A stretch of DNA of 64,000 nucleotides from Pseudomonadota bacterium (GTDB lineage Bacteria; Myxococcota_A; Polyangia; Polyangiales; Polyangiaceae): contig JAEYYX010000068.1 of assembly GCA_023428245.1 (NCBI GenBank), forward strand, positions 1 through 64,000, in the 5' to 3' direction. Every line of letters begins with the position of its first letter. Position 1 is the first letter of the stretch. The notes beneath the pieces were generated by a model. The model saw only the letters and a program-made list of their open reading frames with translations, was not told where the DNA came from and ran no database searches. The position numbers and the translations under genes were made by a program. Of this stretch, positions 48,966-57,351 are shown one piece after another.

Positions 48966-51239
48966 ATGAAGCTCAGCACCGGACTCGAAATTGCCATGAA
49001 CCTCGCCCACAGCGAGGCAACACGCCGGAGACACGAGGTCATCACGGTGGAGCACCTGATCTTCGCCCTGGCCCACGACTCGGAGACCGCGACCACCCTC
49101 CAGCACTCTGGGGCGAACCTGAGGAAGCTCAAGGAGCTGCTCGACCAGGCTATCTCGGAAAACCAGGAGGAGGTCCCGGAGGACACGGCGCTCATTCCGG
49201 AACCCTCGCGGGGGCTACGCCGCGTATTGCAGCGCGCCGCCTGGCACGTCGAGTCGAGCGGAAAAGACGAGTTGAAGGGCGAGCATGTCATCGTTGCGGC
49301 TTACTCGGAGCCCGACTCGGACGCCGCCCGCGCCCTCGAGGAGTCGGGCGTCACCCGGCTTGACCTTGTCAGCTATATTTCCCATGGAACCCGCAAGGAC
49401 GGGGCTGAAGTGCTCCCTGCACCTCTCGAATCCTCCTCCGAAGACGAAGAGTCGGGTGAGGCGAGTGACGGTGGGAAAGAGGACCCGCTTGAGCGCTTTG
49501 CCGCAAACCTGAACGCCCTCGCCAAGGAAGGCAAGATCGAGCCGCTCGTCGGACGTCAGACCGAGCTCGCACGCCTGATCCAGGTGCTCGCGCGCCGGAA
49601 GAAGAACAACCCGCTCTTGGTCGGAGATCCCGGGGTCGGCAAGACTGCCGTCGTCGAAGGCCTCGCCGAGCGCATCGTGAGCGGAGACGTACCGGCTGCT
49701 CTCAAGAACGCGGAGATCTTCGCGCTCGACATGGGCGCCCTCGTGGCCGGGACGCGCTTCCGCGGCGACTTCGAGAACCGCATCAAAGCCATTTTGCAGG
49801 CGATCAAAAAGCGTCCCGATTCGATCCTGTTCGTCGATGAGATGCACACGGTCGTCGGAGCGGGCGCAGCTGGAGGCGGAAGTATGGACGCCGCGAATCT
49901 CCTGAAGCCTGCGCTTTCCGGAGGTTCCCTTCGCCTCATCGGCGCGACCTCCTTTGAGGAGTTCCGAAGTCACATTGAGAAGGACCGTGCGTTTTCACGT
50001 CGTTTCCAGAAGATCGACATCCTCGAGCCGAGCCTCGAAGACACCCGAGCCATCCTCGAGGGCCTGCGCCCGAAGTACGAAGCCTTCCACGGGGTGCGCT
50101 ACGTCGAAGGCGCACTCGACGCCTGCGTCCAGCTCTCTGAGAAGTACCTTCACGATCGGAAGTTCCCCGACAAGGCGATCGATCTCTTGGACGAAGCGGG
50201 CGCCCTCGCCAAGCTCCGAGGCCTCGAAGAGGTCAGCGTCACAGCAATCGAAGAAGTCGTCGCGACCATGGCGCAGGTTCCTCCGAAGCAGGTCTCGAGC
50301 GACGATCGCAGTGCCCTGCAGAACCTCGAGGAGGATCTCAAGAAGGTGGTCTACGGGCAGGACCAAGCCATCGCCGAGCTCACTGCCGCGGTTCGACTCG
50401 CGCGAGCCGGTCTTCGGCCCGCTGAGAAGCCGATTGGTTCGTACCTCTTCACCGGTCCGACCGGCGTGGGCAAGACTGAGGTCACCAAGCAACTGGCCAA
50501 AACCCTCGGCATTCAGCTCGTTCGCTTCGACATGAGCGAGTACGCCGAAGCTCATACTGTGTCGCGGTTGATTGGCGCCCCTCCCGGCTACATCGGCCAC
50601 GATCGAGGCGGCCTCCTGACCGATGCCGTCACGAAGACGCCTCATGCTGTCGTCCTGCTCGACGAAATCGAAAAGGCCCACCCCGACATCTACAACGTCC
50701 TGCTCCAGATCATGGATCACGGAACGCTCACAGATAACGTCGGCAAGAAAGCCGACTTCCGGCACGTCATCCTGGTCATGACGAGCAACGTCGGCGCCCA
50801 AGATCTCGCTCGTCGTCCGCTCGGCTTTGGCAACGTAAGCAGCGCCGGACGGGACGATCTCGCCCTCAAGCGCACGTTCAGCCCCGAGTTCCGGAACCGC
50901 CTCGACGCGCGGATCGCCTTCGGTCCCCTGCCCCGTGAGGTCATGGTCCAGGTCGTCGACAAAAACATCAAGGAGCTCGGCGTGCTGCTCAAGGACCGCA
51001 ATGTGACGGTTGAGCTCACCGAGCGCGCTCGCGCCTACTTTGCCGAGAAGGGCTACGACGAGCAGAACGGCGCTCGTCCTTTGGCTCGTCTGATCCAGGA
51101 CGAAATCAAGAAACCCCTGAGCGGAGAAATCCTCTTCGGCGCGCTTGAGCACGGAGGAATCGCGACGGTGGACTTGGTCGACGGCAAAGTCGCGTTCGAC
51201 TTTGCAGAGCTCCCGGAAGACAAGCGCCGGCTCAACTGA
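48966..51239 (+). CDS. clpA: ATP-dependent Clp protease ATP-binding subunit ClpA
   Basis: ClpA unfolds substrates and feeds them to ClpP. From the ATG at 48966 (MKLSTGLEIAMNLAHSEA) it has 757 residues, the usual ClpA size; the frame runs 21 codons further upstream but without a good ribosome site. The Clp-N repeat domain covers ~1-145. The first AAA+ module has Walker A GDPGVGKT, the second GPTGVGKT, with DEIEKAHPDIYNVLLQIMDHG following. It lacks the ClpB middle coiled-coil. clpS lies immediately upstream. A ClpP gene is not in the window. Confidence 0.97.
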   Translation: MKLSTGLEIAMNLAHSEATRRRHEVITVEHLIFALAHDSETATTLQHSGANLRKLKELLDQAISENQEEVPEDTALIPEPSRGLRRVLQRAAWHVESSGKDELKGEHVIVAAYSEPDSDAARALEESGVTRLDLVSYISHGTRKDGAEVLPAPLESSSEDEESGEASDGGKEDPLERFAANLNALAKEGKIEPLVGRQTELARLIQVLARRKKNNPLLVGDPGVGKTAVVEGLAERIVSGDVPAALKNAEIFALDMGALVAGTRFRGDFENRIKAILQAIKKRPDSILFVDEMHTVVGAGAAGGGSMDAANLLKPALSGGSLRLIGATSFEEFRSHIEKDRAFSRRFQKIDILEPSLEDTRAILEGLRPKYEAFHGVRYVEGALDACVQLSEKYLHDRKFPDKAIDLLDEAGALAKLRGLEEVSVTAIEEVVATMAQVPPKQVSSDDRSALQNLEEDLKKVVYGQDQAIAELTAAVRLARAGLRPAEKPIGSYLFTGPTGVGKTEVTKQLAKTLGIQLVRFDMSEYAEAHTVSRLIGAPPGYIGHDRGGLLTDAVTKTPHAVVLLDEIEKAHPDIYNVLLQIMDHGTLTDNVGKKADFRHVILVMTSNVGAQDLARRPLGFGNVSSAGRDDLALKRTFSPEFRNRLDARIAFGPLPREVMVQVVDKNIKELGVLLKDRNVTVELTERARAYFAEKGYDEQNGARPLARLIQDEIKKPLSGEILFGALEHGGIATVDLVDGKVAFDFAELPEDKRRLN

Positions 51240-51315
51240 AGCTGCCTTCGGGGAGCCCCTGAAGACAGCGCTAGATCGCCGCTCTCGTGAGCCGTCTAGC
51301 TCAGCGGAGGTCTGA

Positions 51316-52392
51316 TCACGGAGCCGGCGCGGCCTCGCCGTCCGCTTCCTTTTCCGGAGCGGCGCCTTTCTGGAGGCTCGTCTGGAACTCGAGGGCGAAG
51401 GCGCAGCCTTGGGCCTGACGCTGCCGCGTTCGCTCCGACTCCGGACCAAAATCAGCCTTGGTCGCGCCAACTTCTCGGAGCTCTCCGCGCGCCTCGAGCC
51501 GAAGCCGGGCCAGCCACTTCTCTTCCTTGAAGGACCAAATGCCCGCACGCGCGTTGTGGGGAATGCGCTGCGCGAAGTCGGCGTCACTTTCCTCATGCCC
51601 TCGCTCGGGAAGCTCGCTCAAACTCGCGGGCTCATCGAGCAAGACGACAACAAACTGAGCTCTTTGTAAGACCTCGATCGCGAGCGGAACGTCCACTCGC
51701 GTCACGCTCTCGAGCATCCGCTCGAGAGCCGTCAGGGTCAGATCACTCCTAGCCTCACGGACCTGTGCAATCCAACTCTCGTCGAGCACGGACGCGGCGC
51801 GATGCACGAGCTTCATATTAAAGGGAGTGCTCGGCCTCTGGCATACGGCAAACTCCGTGCAGAGTTCCCCTGCCTCACAGTCGAGGCTCTCTTTGCACGC
51901 CTTGCCCTCCCCTACGGGAACACCCTTCGGATCTCGGAACAAGCAGCCAGAGAACGCGTCGCGCAATGCCGAGCGGGCAGCCTTGCGCATCGTTTCTTGG
52001 CTCCGGGCATCCTCGAGCCGAAGGCGCAAGTAGACGGAAGGGGTCGTCCAAAGGTTCTCCGGCGGCTCCGAGAGATCCACGAGCCCGCCTTCGAAAGGGT
52101 CGCGGCTCAGTTCGAGCGCTGCGTTCTCTATATTGCTCTGAAGCGGCCGAAGCTTCGGCCCGAGCGTAGCCTCGATGGCACGTTGCTGCGCAAGGAGCGC
52201 TCCACGCTGCTCTTCGACCTTACCCGCGTCCGCGCGGTAGTAAAAAATCCCAGCGACGACGAGAAGCAGAAAGCCCGCCAAGAAGAGCTTCGGAGGCAGT
52301 CCGCCGCCGACCGCGGCACGTCCCGTGACCATCTGACGATGGCGGGTTCGCTTCGATTGATTCAGGACCTTCAGGCCAGGTTCGCGCACCAT
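51316..52392 (-). CDS. Hypothetical single-pass membrane protein downstream of ExbB-ExbD-ExbD
   Basis: I do not recognise a family. The ATG at 52392 follows GGAG; it gives 358 residues (an ATG at 52458 would add 22). One membrane span lies near residues 33-52 (LFLAGFLLLVVAGIFYY), then a helical extracytoplasmic domain. A four-cysteine motif CKESLDCEAGELCTEFAVC, like the C-x-D-C-x-G-x-x-C repeats common in myxobacterial exported proteins, sits near residue 170. The C terminus is charged, ending EKEADGEAAPAP. Position after the ExbD genes suggests a partner of that motor, although a terminator-like hairpin intervenes. Confidence 0.65.
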   Translation of the reverse strand: MVREPGLKVLNQSKRTRHRQMVTGRAAVGGGLPPKLFLAGFLLLVVAGIFYYRADAGKVEEQRGALLAQQRAIEATLGPKLRPLQSNIENAALELSRDPFEGGLVDLSEPPENLWTTPSVYLRLRLEDARSQETMRKAARSALRDAFSGCLFRDPKGVPVGEGKACKESLDCEAGELCTEFAVCQRPSTPFNMKLVHRAASVLDESWIAQVREARSDLTLTALERMLESVTRVDVPLAIEVLQRAQFVVVLLDEPASLSELPERGHEESDADFAQRIPHNARAGIWSFKEEKWLARLRLEARGELREVGATKADFGPESERTRQRQAQGCAFALEFQTSLQKGAAPEKEADGEAAPAP

Positions 52393-52410
52393 TCTGCTTC
52401 TGCTCCATAG

Positions 52411-52443
52411 CGAAAACGCCGGGTCCTTGTGGACGCCGGCGTT
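52411..52443 (-). terminator. Strong hairpin with T-run between exbD and the 358-residue gene
   Basis: A 12-bp stem pairs 52415-52426 with 52431-52443 around a TTGT loop, with one bulged base at 52435. On the minus strand it is followed by TTTT. It lies 28 bp after the exbD stop and 19 bp before the start of the next gene, so it may attenuate or separate the downstream gene. Confidence 0.6.
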
Positions 52444-52470
52444 CTCCTTGCTCGTCAATTTGATCGTGAC

Positions 52471-53043
52471 TTACTCGTCGCTAGCCAGCTTGCCCACCAT
52501 GAAGCTCACAGCGGGGTAACCTGCGAACGCGGCGGTCTGGAAAACACTCTTGACGACCAGCGCGGGGACGCGCTTGTCGACCTGGAGAATGACGTTTCCG
52601 GGGAAGTCCACGCCAGGCTTGAGCTGCTTCCAGAGCTCACGCTTGTTCTTCAAGATAGCGTCGAGCTCGTCGATCTTCTGCAGCTTGCCTGCATCGATGA
52701 TAGCGCGGGTGCTGCCGGCAGGAATGCCGTCGACAAGGATCTGAGTTCCCGAGACCGCCACGATAGGCGCCTCGAGCATGTCCATAGCGTTCTGGGCGCT
52801 CGGCAACTTGACGTTCTTGTCGAGCGGGATCTCACCCGTGGCCGAGAAGCTCGCCAGGAGGAAGAGAACGATGCAGAGCAAGAAGTCGATGAACGGAATC
52901 AGCGGGATCTCTTGGTTGACCGAACGGCCACCCCCGCCCACGATCTTGTTCTTGACGAAGTTCAGAGGAACGTGATGGAGGAGTCTACGCCCCGGAACCG
53001 AGACCGGCTGATGAAATCTGCTGAGAGGCTTTTTACCTGACAT
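52471..53043 (-). CDS. ExbD/TolR-type energy-transducing protein (second in cassette)
   Basis: This is a 190-residue inner-membrane ExbD/TolR family subunit. The one membrane helix (NQEIPLIPFIDFLLCIVLFLL) carries the conserved membrane Asp in PFIDFLL, the proton-conducting residue of the family. A periplasmic domain follows. The N-terminal cytoplasmic stretch (~45 residues, basic) is longer than usual. It follows a second ExbD gene and an ExbB gene on the same strand, the one-ExbB plus two-ExbD order known from AglRQS and from TolQR paralogues. Confidence 0.9.
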   Translation of the reverse strand: MSGKKPLSRFHQPVSVPGRRLLHHVPLNFVKNKIVGGGGRSVNQEIPLIPFIDFLLCIVLFLLASFSATGEIPLDKNVKLPSAQNAMDMLEAPIVAVSGTQILVDGIPAGSTRAIIDAGKLQKIDELDAILKNKRELWKQLKPGVDFPGNVILQVDKRVPALVVKSVFQTAAFAGYPAVSFMVGKLASDE

Positions 53044-53058
53044 AAAAGCTAAACCTTC

Positions 53059-53607
53059 TTAGTCGGAAGCAAACGTTACCTGGAACGCGGGCACCTTCTC
53101 GGCGGTCGGCCCGAACTCTCGGGTCGGCGCGTAGATGGCGTCGAGAACGGCGATGACGCTGCCGAAGTCAGCAGAGTTGTCGACGTGAAGCACAGCGCGA
53201 TCGAACTTCTTGTCTGCCGCGGCGCGGTGAGCACCCTGCGACTTCCATTCTTCTTCGATCTTCTTCGCCAAGTCGGGGAAGGTCACATCGCTGCCCACGT
53301 CGACGGGCTTACGAGGAACGTCGATCGTATTGACGACCGTGCTACCTTCTTTCCAAACGAGCTGGAACTTGCGGTCCCCTCGCATCTCGACGTGAAGCTC
53401 CTTGTCCTTGTCGATCTTGTCTTGCTCGGTGTCTTTCGGAGGCCCGGGCACACGCGCATCGGCTTCGATGCGTGCCATGTGCGACCAGACGGCCGTCACG
53501 AGCAGAAACATCACGAGGCAGAGCAAAAAGTCGATGAACGGGATGAGGGGAATTTCGTGGTTGGACGAACGCTTTCCGTGACCACCACCAGTATCAATAC
53601 CAGCCAT
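53059..53607 (-). CDS. ExbD/TolR-type energy-transducing protein (first in cassette)
   Basis: This is a 182-residue ExbD/TolR subunit. The membrane helix SNHEIPLIPFIDFLLCLVMF has the conserved Asp in PFIDFLL, nearly identical to that of the next gene. The periplasmic domain is charged, with KDTEQDKIDKDKELHVEM. It sits 15 bp before the second ExbD gene and 160 bp after the ExbB gene, and shares sequence with its partner only in and around the helix. Confidence 0.9.
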   Translation of the reverse strand: MAGIDTGGGHGKRSSNHEIPLIPFIDFLLCLVMFLLVTAVWSHMARIEADARVPGPPKDTEQDKIDKDKELHVEMRGDRKFQLVWKEGSTVVNTIDVPRKPVDVGSDVTFPDLAKKIEEEWKSQGAHRAAADKKFDRAVLHVDNSADFGSVIAVLDAIYAPTREFGPTAEKVPAFQVTFASD

Positions 53608-53767
53608 CTTGCTATCCTTGCTTCTTCTAGTTCTCTGAGGGCTTAAGAGAGACCTTCACCGGTCGAGCTTCCATCAGGCGCCCTGGAGCCCAAGGAACTA
53701 CGCTCTCCTTGCTGAGACAACGGGCCCACAGGAGAAGTTCCCGTGGACCCGCTCAGTGTCTCAACAA

Positions 53768-54427
53768 CTACGCTGCCTGCTCGAGACCGTCGAGGCTCAC
53801 CTTCTGGCGGTTCGACACGACAAGGTTCAGAACGCGAACGCTCGCCTCGTTGATGTCGTCCTCGATCGTCTGGGTCTTCGTATTCAAGAACGCAAAGCCC
53901 ATGAGGCAAGCGATCGCCGAAAGGAGACCCCACGCCGTGCAGTTCATCGCTTCCGAAATACCTTCAGCGAGAATCCGCGCCTTCTGGCTCGGGTCGATCG
54001 ACTCACCGCCGACCGCGCTGAAGGCGCGGATGAGGCCGACGATCGTTCCGAACAAACCGCAGAGCATCGCGAGGTTCGCGAAGAGCGCGAGGAGACCCGT
54101 GCGCTTCGAGATCTTCGGCATTTCAATGAGCGCTTGCTCATCCATGGCCGCTTGAACCTCTTCGTCCGAACGGTTGACCTTCACGAGGCCAGCTTGAACG
54201 ATGCGAGCGAGCGGCGCGTTAGCGGCCGAACACATCTTCACGGCCTTCGCGACGTCGCCAGCGAGAATGCATTTCTGCATTGTGGACAGGAACCCATCCT
54301 TGTTGAGGGTCGCGCCGAACAGATAAACGGAACGCTCCACGATCACGGCGATGCCGCAGATGAGCCAGAACGTGATGAGGTGCATCGCCCATCCGCCCTC
54401 TTGGTAGTGGTGCCAGGCATCTGACAT
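53768..54427 (-). CDS. ExbB/TolQ/MotA-type proton channel subunit
   Basis: From the ATG at 54427 (MSDAWHHYQEGGWAMH) the protein has 219 residues. Three membrane helices are seen: residues ~14-34, and a pair in the C-terminal half (GLLALFANLAMLCGLFGTIVGLIRAF and TAWGLLSAIACLMGFAFL). LFGTIVGLIRAF is the ExbB/TolQ signature. It heads the minus-strand motor cassette, upstream of the two ExbD genes, and is divergent from a second ExbB at 55204. Confidence 0.92.
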   Translation of the reverse strand: MSDAWHHYQEGGWAMHLITFWLICGIAVIVERSVYLFGATLNKDGFLSTMQKCILAGDVAKAVKMCSAANAPLARIVQAGLVKVNRSDEEVQAAMDEQALIEMPKISKRTGLLALFANLAMLCGLFGTIVGLIRAFSAVGGESIDPSQKARILAEGISEAMNCTAWGLLSAIACLMGFAFLNTKTQTIEDDINEASVRVLNLVVSNRQKVSLDGLEQAA

Positions 54428-55203
54428 TTGTCTTCTATCCTCGTCGTTGGTGTGCTGTGTGCGGTGGAACGGTGCCGGGATGAGTGAGTGGCGCCGCTCC
54501 GACGCCGGACACCAAGGGATAAAAAGCCCCCGGAAACCCGGCAAGTAGCCGCAATTGTTGAAAAACATCCAAATTGGCGGGGACCGCCGGATTTTGGACT
54601 GTGCAATCTTGCTGAAATCAGCCCCCCGTCGTCAAGTGCGAATGCAGCGGATCAGCGATCTTGGAGGCTGGAACGATCTTTCCGCCTTGGTGAAATCCGC
54701 TGGGGCGACCCGACGGAGGCCCGACGGCGCCCCACCTTGCCCGCCCTACATCTCACCTTCACCCCGGCGACTCCTGCCGGTGAGATCACTCACATCGACC
54801 CACAGCGTGCCCTCTCACCCGCTCTCTTCACCTTGGGCTCACCCACCCCCGCCGAGGGCTCAGGGTCGAGGCCGATCCTTGTCCTCTCCCCGGCGCTCAC
54901 CTCTCTTGAAGCGCCGGCCCCCTCCCCTTCGCTCCCCGGGGTTGCCCGGGACGCGCACGGCCCGGCGTGAGATCGCTCGGCCAAGAGACCAAACGCAGAA
55001 CAAAACAAAGCTGAGTTGCTTTGAAGAGTTCTCGCCCCTTATAGTGCCGTCCGCATCCGGCAGTCCGCGTGATCCTCGGGCTTAATTCGTACCCTTGGAG
55101 GGCGTAAGCTCCTGGGAGCTGCCCTTGCGAGTCCACTCGATAAAGCGATAGTTTCTAGTTTGATTGGCCGGTCGGATGGCTGAATGAGGAAAGGGATAGG
55201 GGA
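54428..55203. other. 776-bp non-coding region between divergent ExbB genes
   Basis: I find no gene here. Frames that run through it on the plus strand translate to Pro/Arg/Ser-rich sequence without the character of a protein. The right part holds a good plus-strand promoter (55016-55045). The left ~70 bp is the leader of the minus-strand ExbB. The middle (about 54640-54990) is rich in C-tracts on the plus strand, with no repeats of note. A minus-strand promoter is expected but not obvious. Confidence 0.6.
55016..55045 (+). promoter_or_regulatory. Sigma-70 type promoter for the plus-strand ExbB-ExbD-ExbD operon
   Basis: TTGCTT (55016-55021) and TATAGT (55040-55045) are separated by 18 bp, a good vegetative promoter match. 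Transcription would start near 55052 and leave a ~150-nt leader. AGGAAAGGGATAGGGG precedes the ATG at 55204 as ribosome site. Confidence 0.6.
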
Positions 55204-55866
55204 ATGCATCTACTGCTGAGCGCGGGCGGTTCGAGCCAGATGGTCGAAGCCTTCAAGCACAATCCGACCTTCATGGTCATGAACTTGTGCACGTCCGCGA
55301 TTGTATTGACGATTGTGATCGAGCGTTTCATGTTCCAGCTCACCCGCTACCGGGTGAACTCGAGCGAGTTCTTCGCCCAGATTAAAAAGCTGGTGCTCGC
55401 GGGGAACATCGATCGCGCAGTCAAGCTCTGTGAGGCGGGCGACTATCCGATCCTCCAGCTGGTCAAGTCCGGTCTGACCGCCGCGAACCGCGGCGAAGAA
55501 GAGATCGATGCAGCACTCAGCGAGAAGCTGAGCGAGCTGAAGCCGGAGACGGAAAAGCGCATTGGAGCGCTTTGGTCACTCGCGAACATCGCGACCTTGA
55601 TCGGTCTGCTCGGCACCGTCTCCGGTCTGATCGCGACCTTCGCCTCGATCGCTCGTCCCGACCTGTCCCAGGCCGACAAGCAGCGACTGCTCGCGAACGG
55701 TATCGCCGAAGCCATGTACAACACAGCGCTCGGTCTCGGCATCGCTGTGTTCTGTATGATCGTGCACATCATCTTGCACACACGAGCCAAGTCGATCCAA
55801 CACGACCTCGAGTCGGTGATGGAGCGAACCTTCAATCTCCTGACCATCCAGCGCCCGAAAGCCTAA
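55204..55866 (+). CDS. ExbB/TolQ/MotA-type proton channel subunit
   Basis: This is a 220-residue ExbB/TolQ family protein. The first membrane helix is near residues 22-40 (FMVMNLCTSAIVLTIVI), and the C-terminal pair contains IGLLGTVSGLIATFASI, the family signature, and ALGLGIAVFCMIVHIILH. Together with the following two ExbD genes it repeats the ExbB-ExbD-ExbD order found on the other strand. Sequence resemblance to the opposite ExbB is only family-level, so it is a distinct motor rather than a recent duplicate. Confidence 0.92.
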   Translation: MHLLLSAGGSSQMVEAFKHNPTFMVMNLCTSAIVLTIVIERFMFQLTRYRVNSSEFFAQIKKLVLAGNIDRAVKLCEAGDYPILQLVKSGLTAANRGEEEIDAALSEKLSELKPETEKRIGALWSLANIATLIGLLGTVSGLIATFASIARPDLSQADKQRLLANGIAEAMYNTALGLGIAVFCMIVHIILHTRAKSIQHDLESVMERTFNLLTIQRPKA

Positions 55867-55909
55867 CTCGCGCGAAGCGTTCGCACGGACATCTACCGGC
55901 ACGAAGCAG

Positions 55910-56461
55910 ATGGCGAAGCTCAGCGCAGCGCAGCGAGGAAAGATCCGACGGCTCAGTCAGCCGCGCGAGCTGTCGCCCGACGAAGAGGGTGGCGAGCTCA
56001 ATATCGTGCCCTTCCTCGACATCGTCGTAAACATCCTCATCTTCGTGCTGGCCACCGTCGCGGTGACCTTCACGTCGACGATCGAAACGACGCCGCCAGC
56101 AGCAAAGGGAACCGGTGTCCGCACCGCCACCCCCACTGACACTCTCAATCTTACGGTGCTGATCGTAAACGAGGGCTTCTCCCTCAAGGCATCCGGCGGC
56201 AGCGTCGCAACCGGCTGTCAGGGAGTGGGCGCGGGCGTCTCGATCCCAAAGAAGGGGAATCAATATGACTTCGCAGGGCTGACAGCCTGTGCCGAGCGCC
56301 TCAAGGCGTCGAACCCCGCCTACGCCCAAGAGGACCAGGTCTTCATCGGCGCGAACCCGGGCACAGAATATCAGCTGCTCGTGAACGTCATGGACGCGCT
56401 CCGGACGGGCAAGGACGGCAAGACCCTGTTCGACAAGGTAAACTTCAAGGTGGCCCAATGA
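55910..56461 (+). CDS. ExbD/TolR-type energy-transducing protein
   Basis: This is a 183-residue ExbD/TolR subunit. The helix near residues 28-50 (LNIVPFLDIVVNILIFVLA) carries the conserved Asp in PFLDIV. The periplasmic part contains two cysteines (VATGCQGVG and LTACAERL) that could form a disulfide. It lies 43 bp after ExbB, and its stop overlaps the next ExbD gene by four bases. Confidence 0.9.
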   Translation: MAKLSAAQRGKIRRLSQPRELSPDEEGGELNIVPFLDIVVNILIFVLATVAVTFTSTIETTPPAAKGTGVRTATPTDTLNLTVLIVNEGFSLKASGGSVATGCQGVGAGVSIPKKGNQYDFAGLTACAERLKASNPAYAQEDQVFIGANPGTEYQLLVNVMDALRTGKDGKTLFDKVNFKVAQ

Positions 56462-57111
56462 GCGACGCTGACGAACCGCGCGATTCCAAGGGAAACCAGT
56501 CGGAGGCAAGCTCGCCGCTGCCGCCCCGCGAGCCGCAGGAAAAGGCCGGCAAGATCTATTTCAAGGCTGCTCTGCGCCGGGCCATCCGAAAGAACGCTCG
56601 AGAGCCCGAGATCAACTTCCTGAACATCACCGCGATGCTCGACATCATGACGATCATCCTGGTGTTCCTCTTGAAGAGCCTCGGAGAGTCGAGCGCCTCG
56701 GTGCCCCAAAGCGATGACCTTCGGCTACCTAAGTCGGTGTTCCGCGGAGAGCCGTCGCAAGAAGGTGTCGTCGTCACTGTCTCGAAGACTCAAATCTTGG
56801 TGGGCGATGACAAAGTTCTCACGCTGCCGAGCCGGGAGTCCATGGTCCAAACGGGCGCGGGCGCTGGCAACAAGCGCAACGGTCCGAACGACCTCTATAT
56901 CGCGCCACTCGGCAACGCTCTGCAGTCGGCACGCAAGACGGACAAGCTCGTGCGTCAAAAGCGCGGTATTGACTCCTCGAGCTCCGAGGCAGTCATCATC
57001 GCCGACGAGACCACACCTTACCGGCTCCTCGTCGAGGTGCTCTTTACTCTCGGCCAGGCCGAGTTCGGCAAGTACCACCTGATGGTGATCCAGACGAACT
57101 CGGAAGGCTGA
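56458..57111 (+). CDS. ExbD/TolR-type energy-transducing protein
   Basis: This is a 217-residue ExbD/TolR subunit with a ~55-residue charged cytoplasmic N terminus. The helix (EINFLNITAMLDIMTIILVFLL) has the conserved Asp in TAMLDIM. The periplasmic part ends in ADETTPYRLLVEVLFTLGQA and a YHLMVIQ strand, typical of TolR. It starts by a four-base overlap (ATGA) with the preceding ExbD gene, so the pair is made in fixed ratio. Confidence 0.9.
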   Translation: MSDADEPRDSKGNQSEASSPLPPREPQEKAGKIYFKAALRRAIRKNAREPEINFLNITAMLDIMTIILVFLLKSLGESSASVPQSDDLRLPKSVFRGEPSQEGVVVTVSKTQILVGDDKVLTLPSRESMVQTGAGAGNKRNGPNDLYIAPLGNALQSARKTDKLVRQKRGIDSSSSEAVIIADETTPYRLLVEVLFTLGQAEFGKYHLMVIQTNSEG

Positions 57112-57351
57112 CTCCTCCGAACTGAGTACCCCGGGCAATGACCAGCGCGGGGGTCGATCCTTGTCGGAAAAGGCCGAAATCCGAGCCCGCCGCGCCGTCC
57201 TTGGCGACAAAAATGGGTTGCAGGGGGCCGGGGTTCCGAGCTAGTTTCCTGCCGCGAGCACGAGATTGAGCCCGGTGCGTGCTTCCTGGTGACTTTGGCC
57301 CCCCGTGGGCCGAGACCTCCAGAGAAAACTGGGCCGCGCGGCAGAGGATCG

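Noticed and set aside
54488..55085. Two overlapping plus-strand frames of about 160-176 codons in the gap between the ExbB genes.
   Set aside because: Translations are Pro/Arg/Ser-rich without domain-like pattern; they also run through the promoter. Long random frames are common at this GC content.
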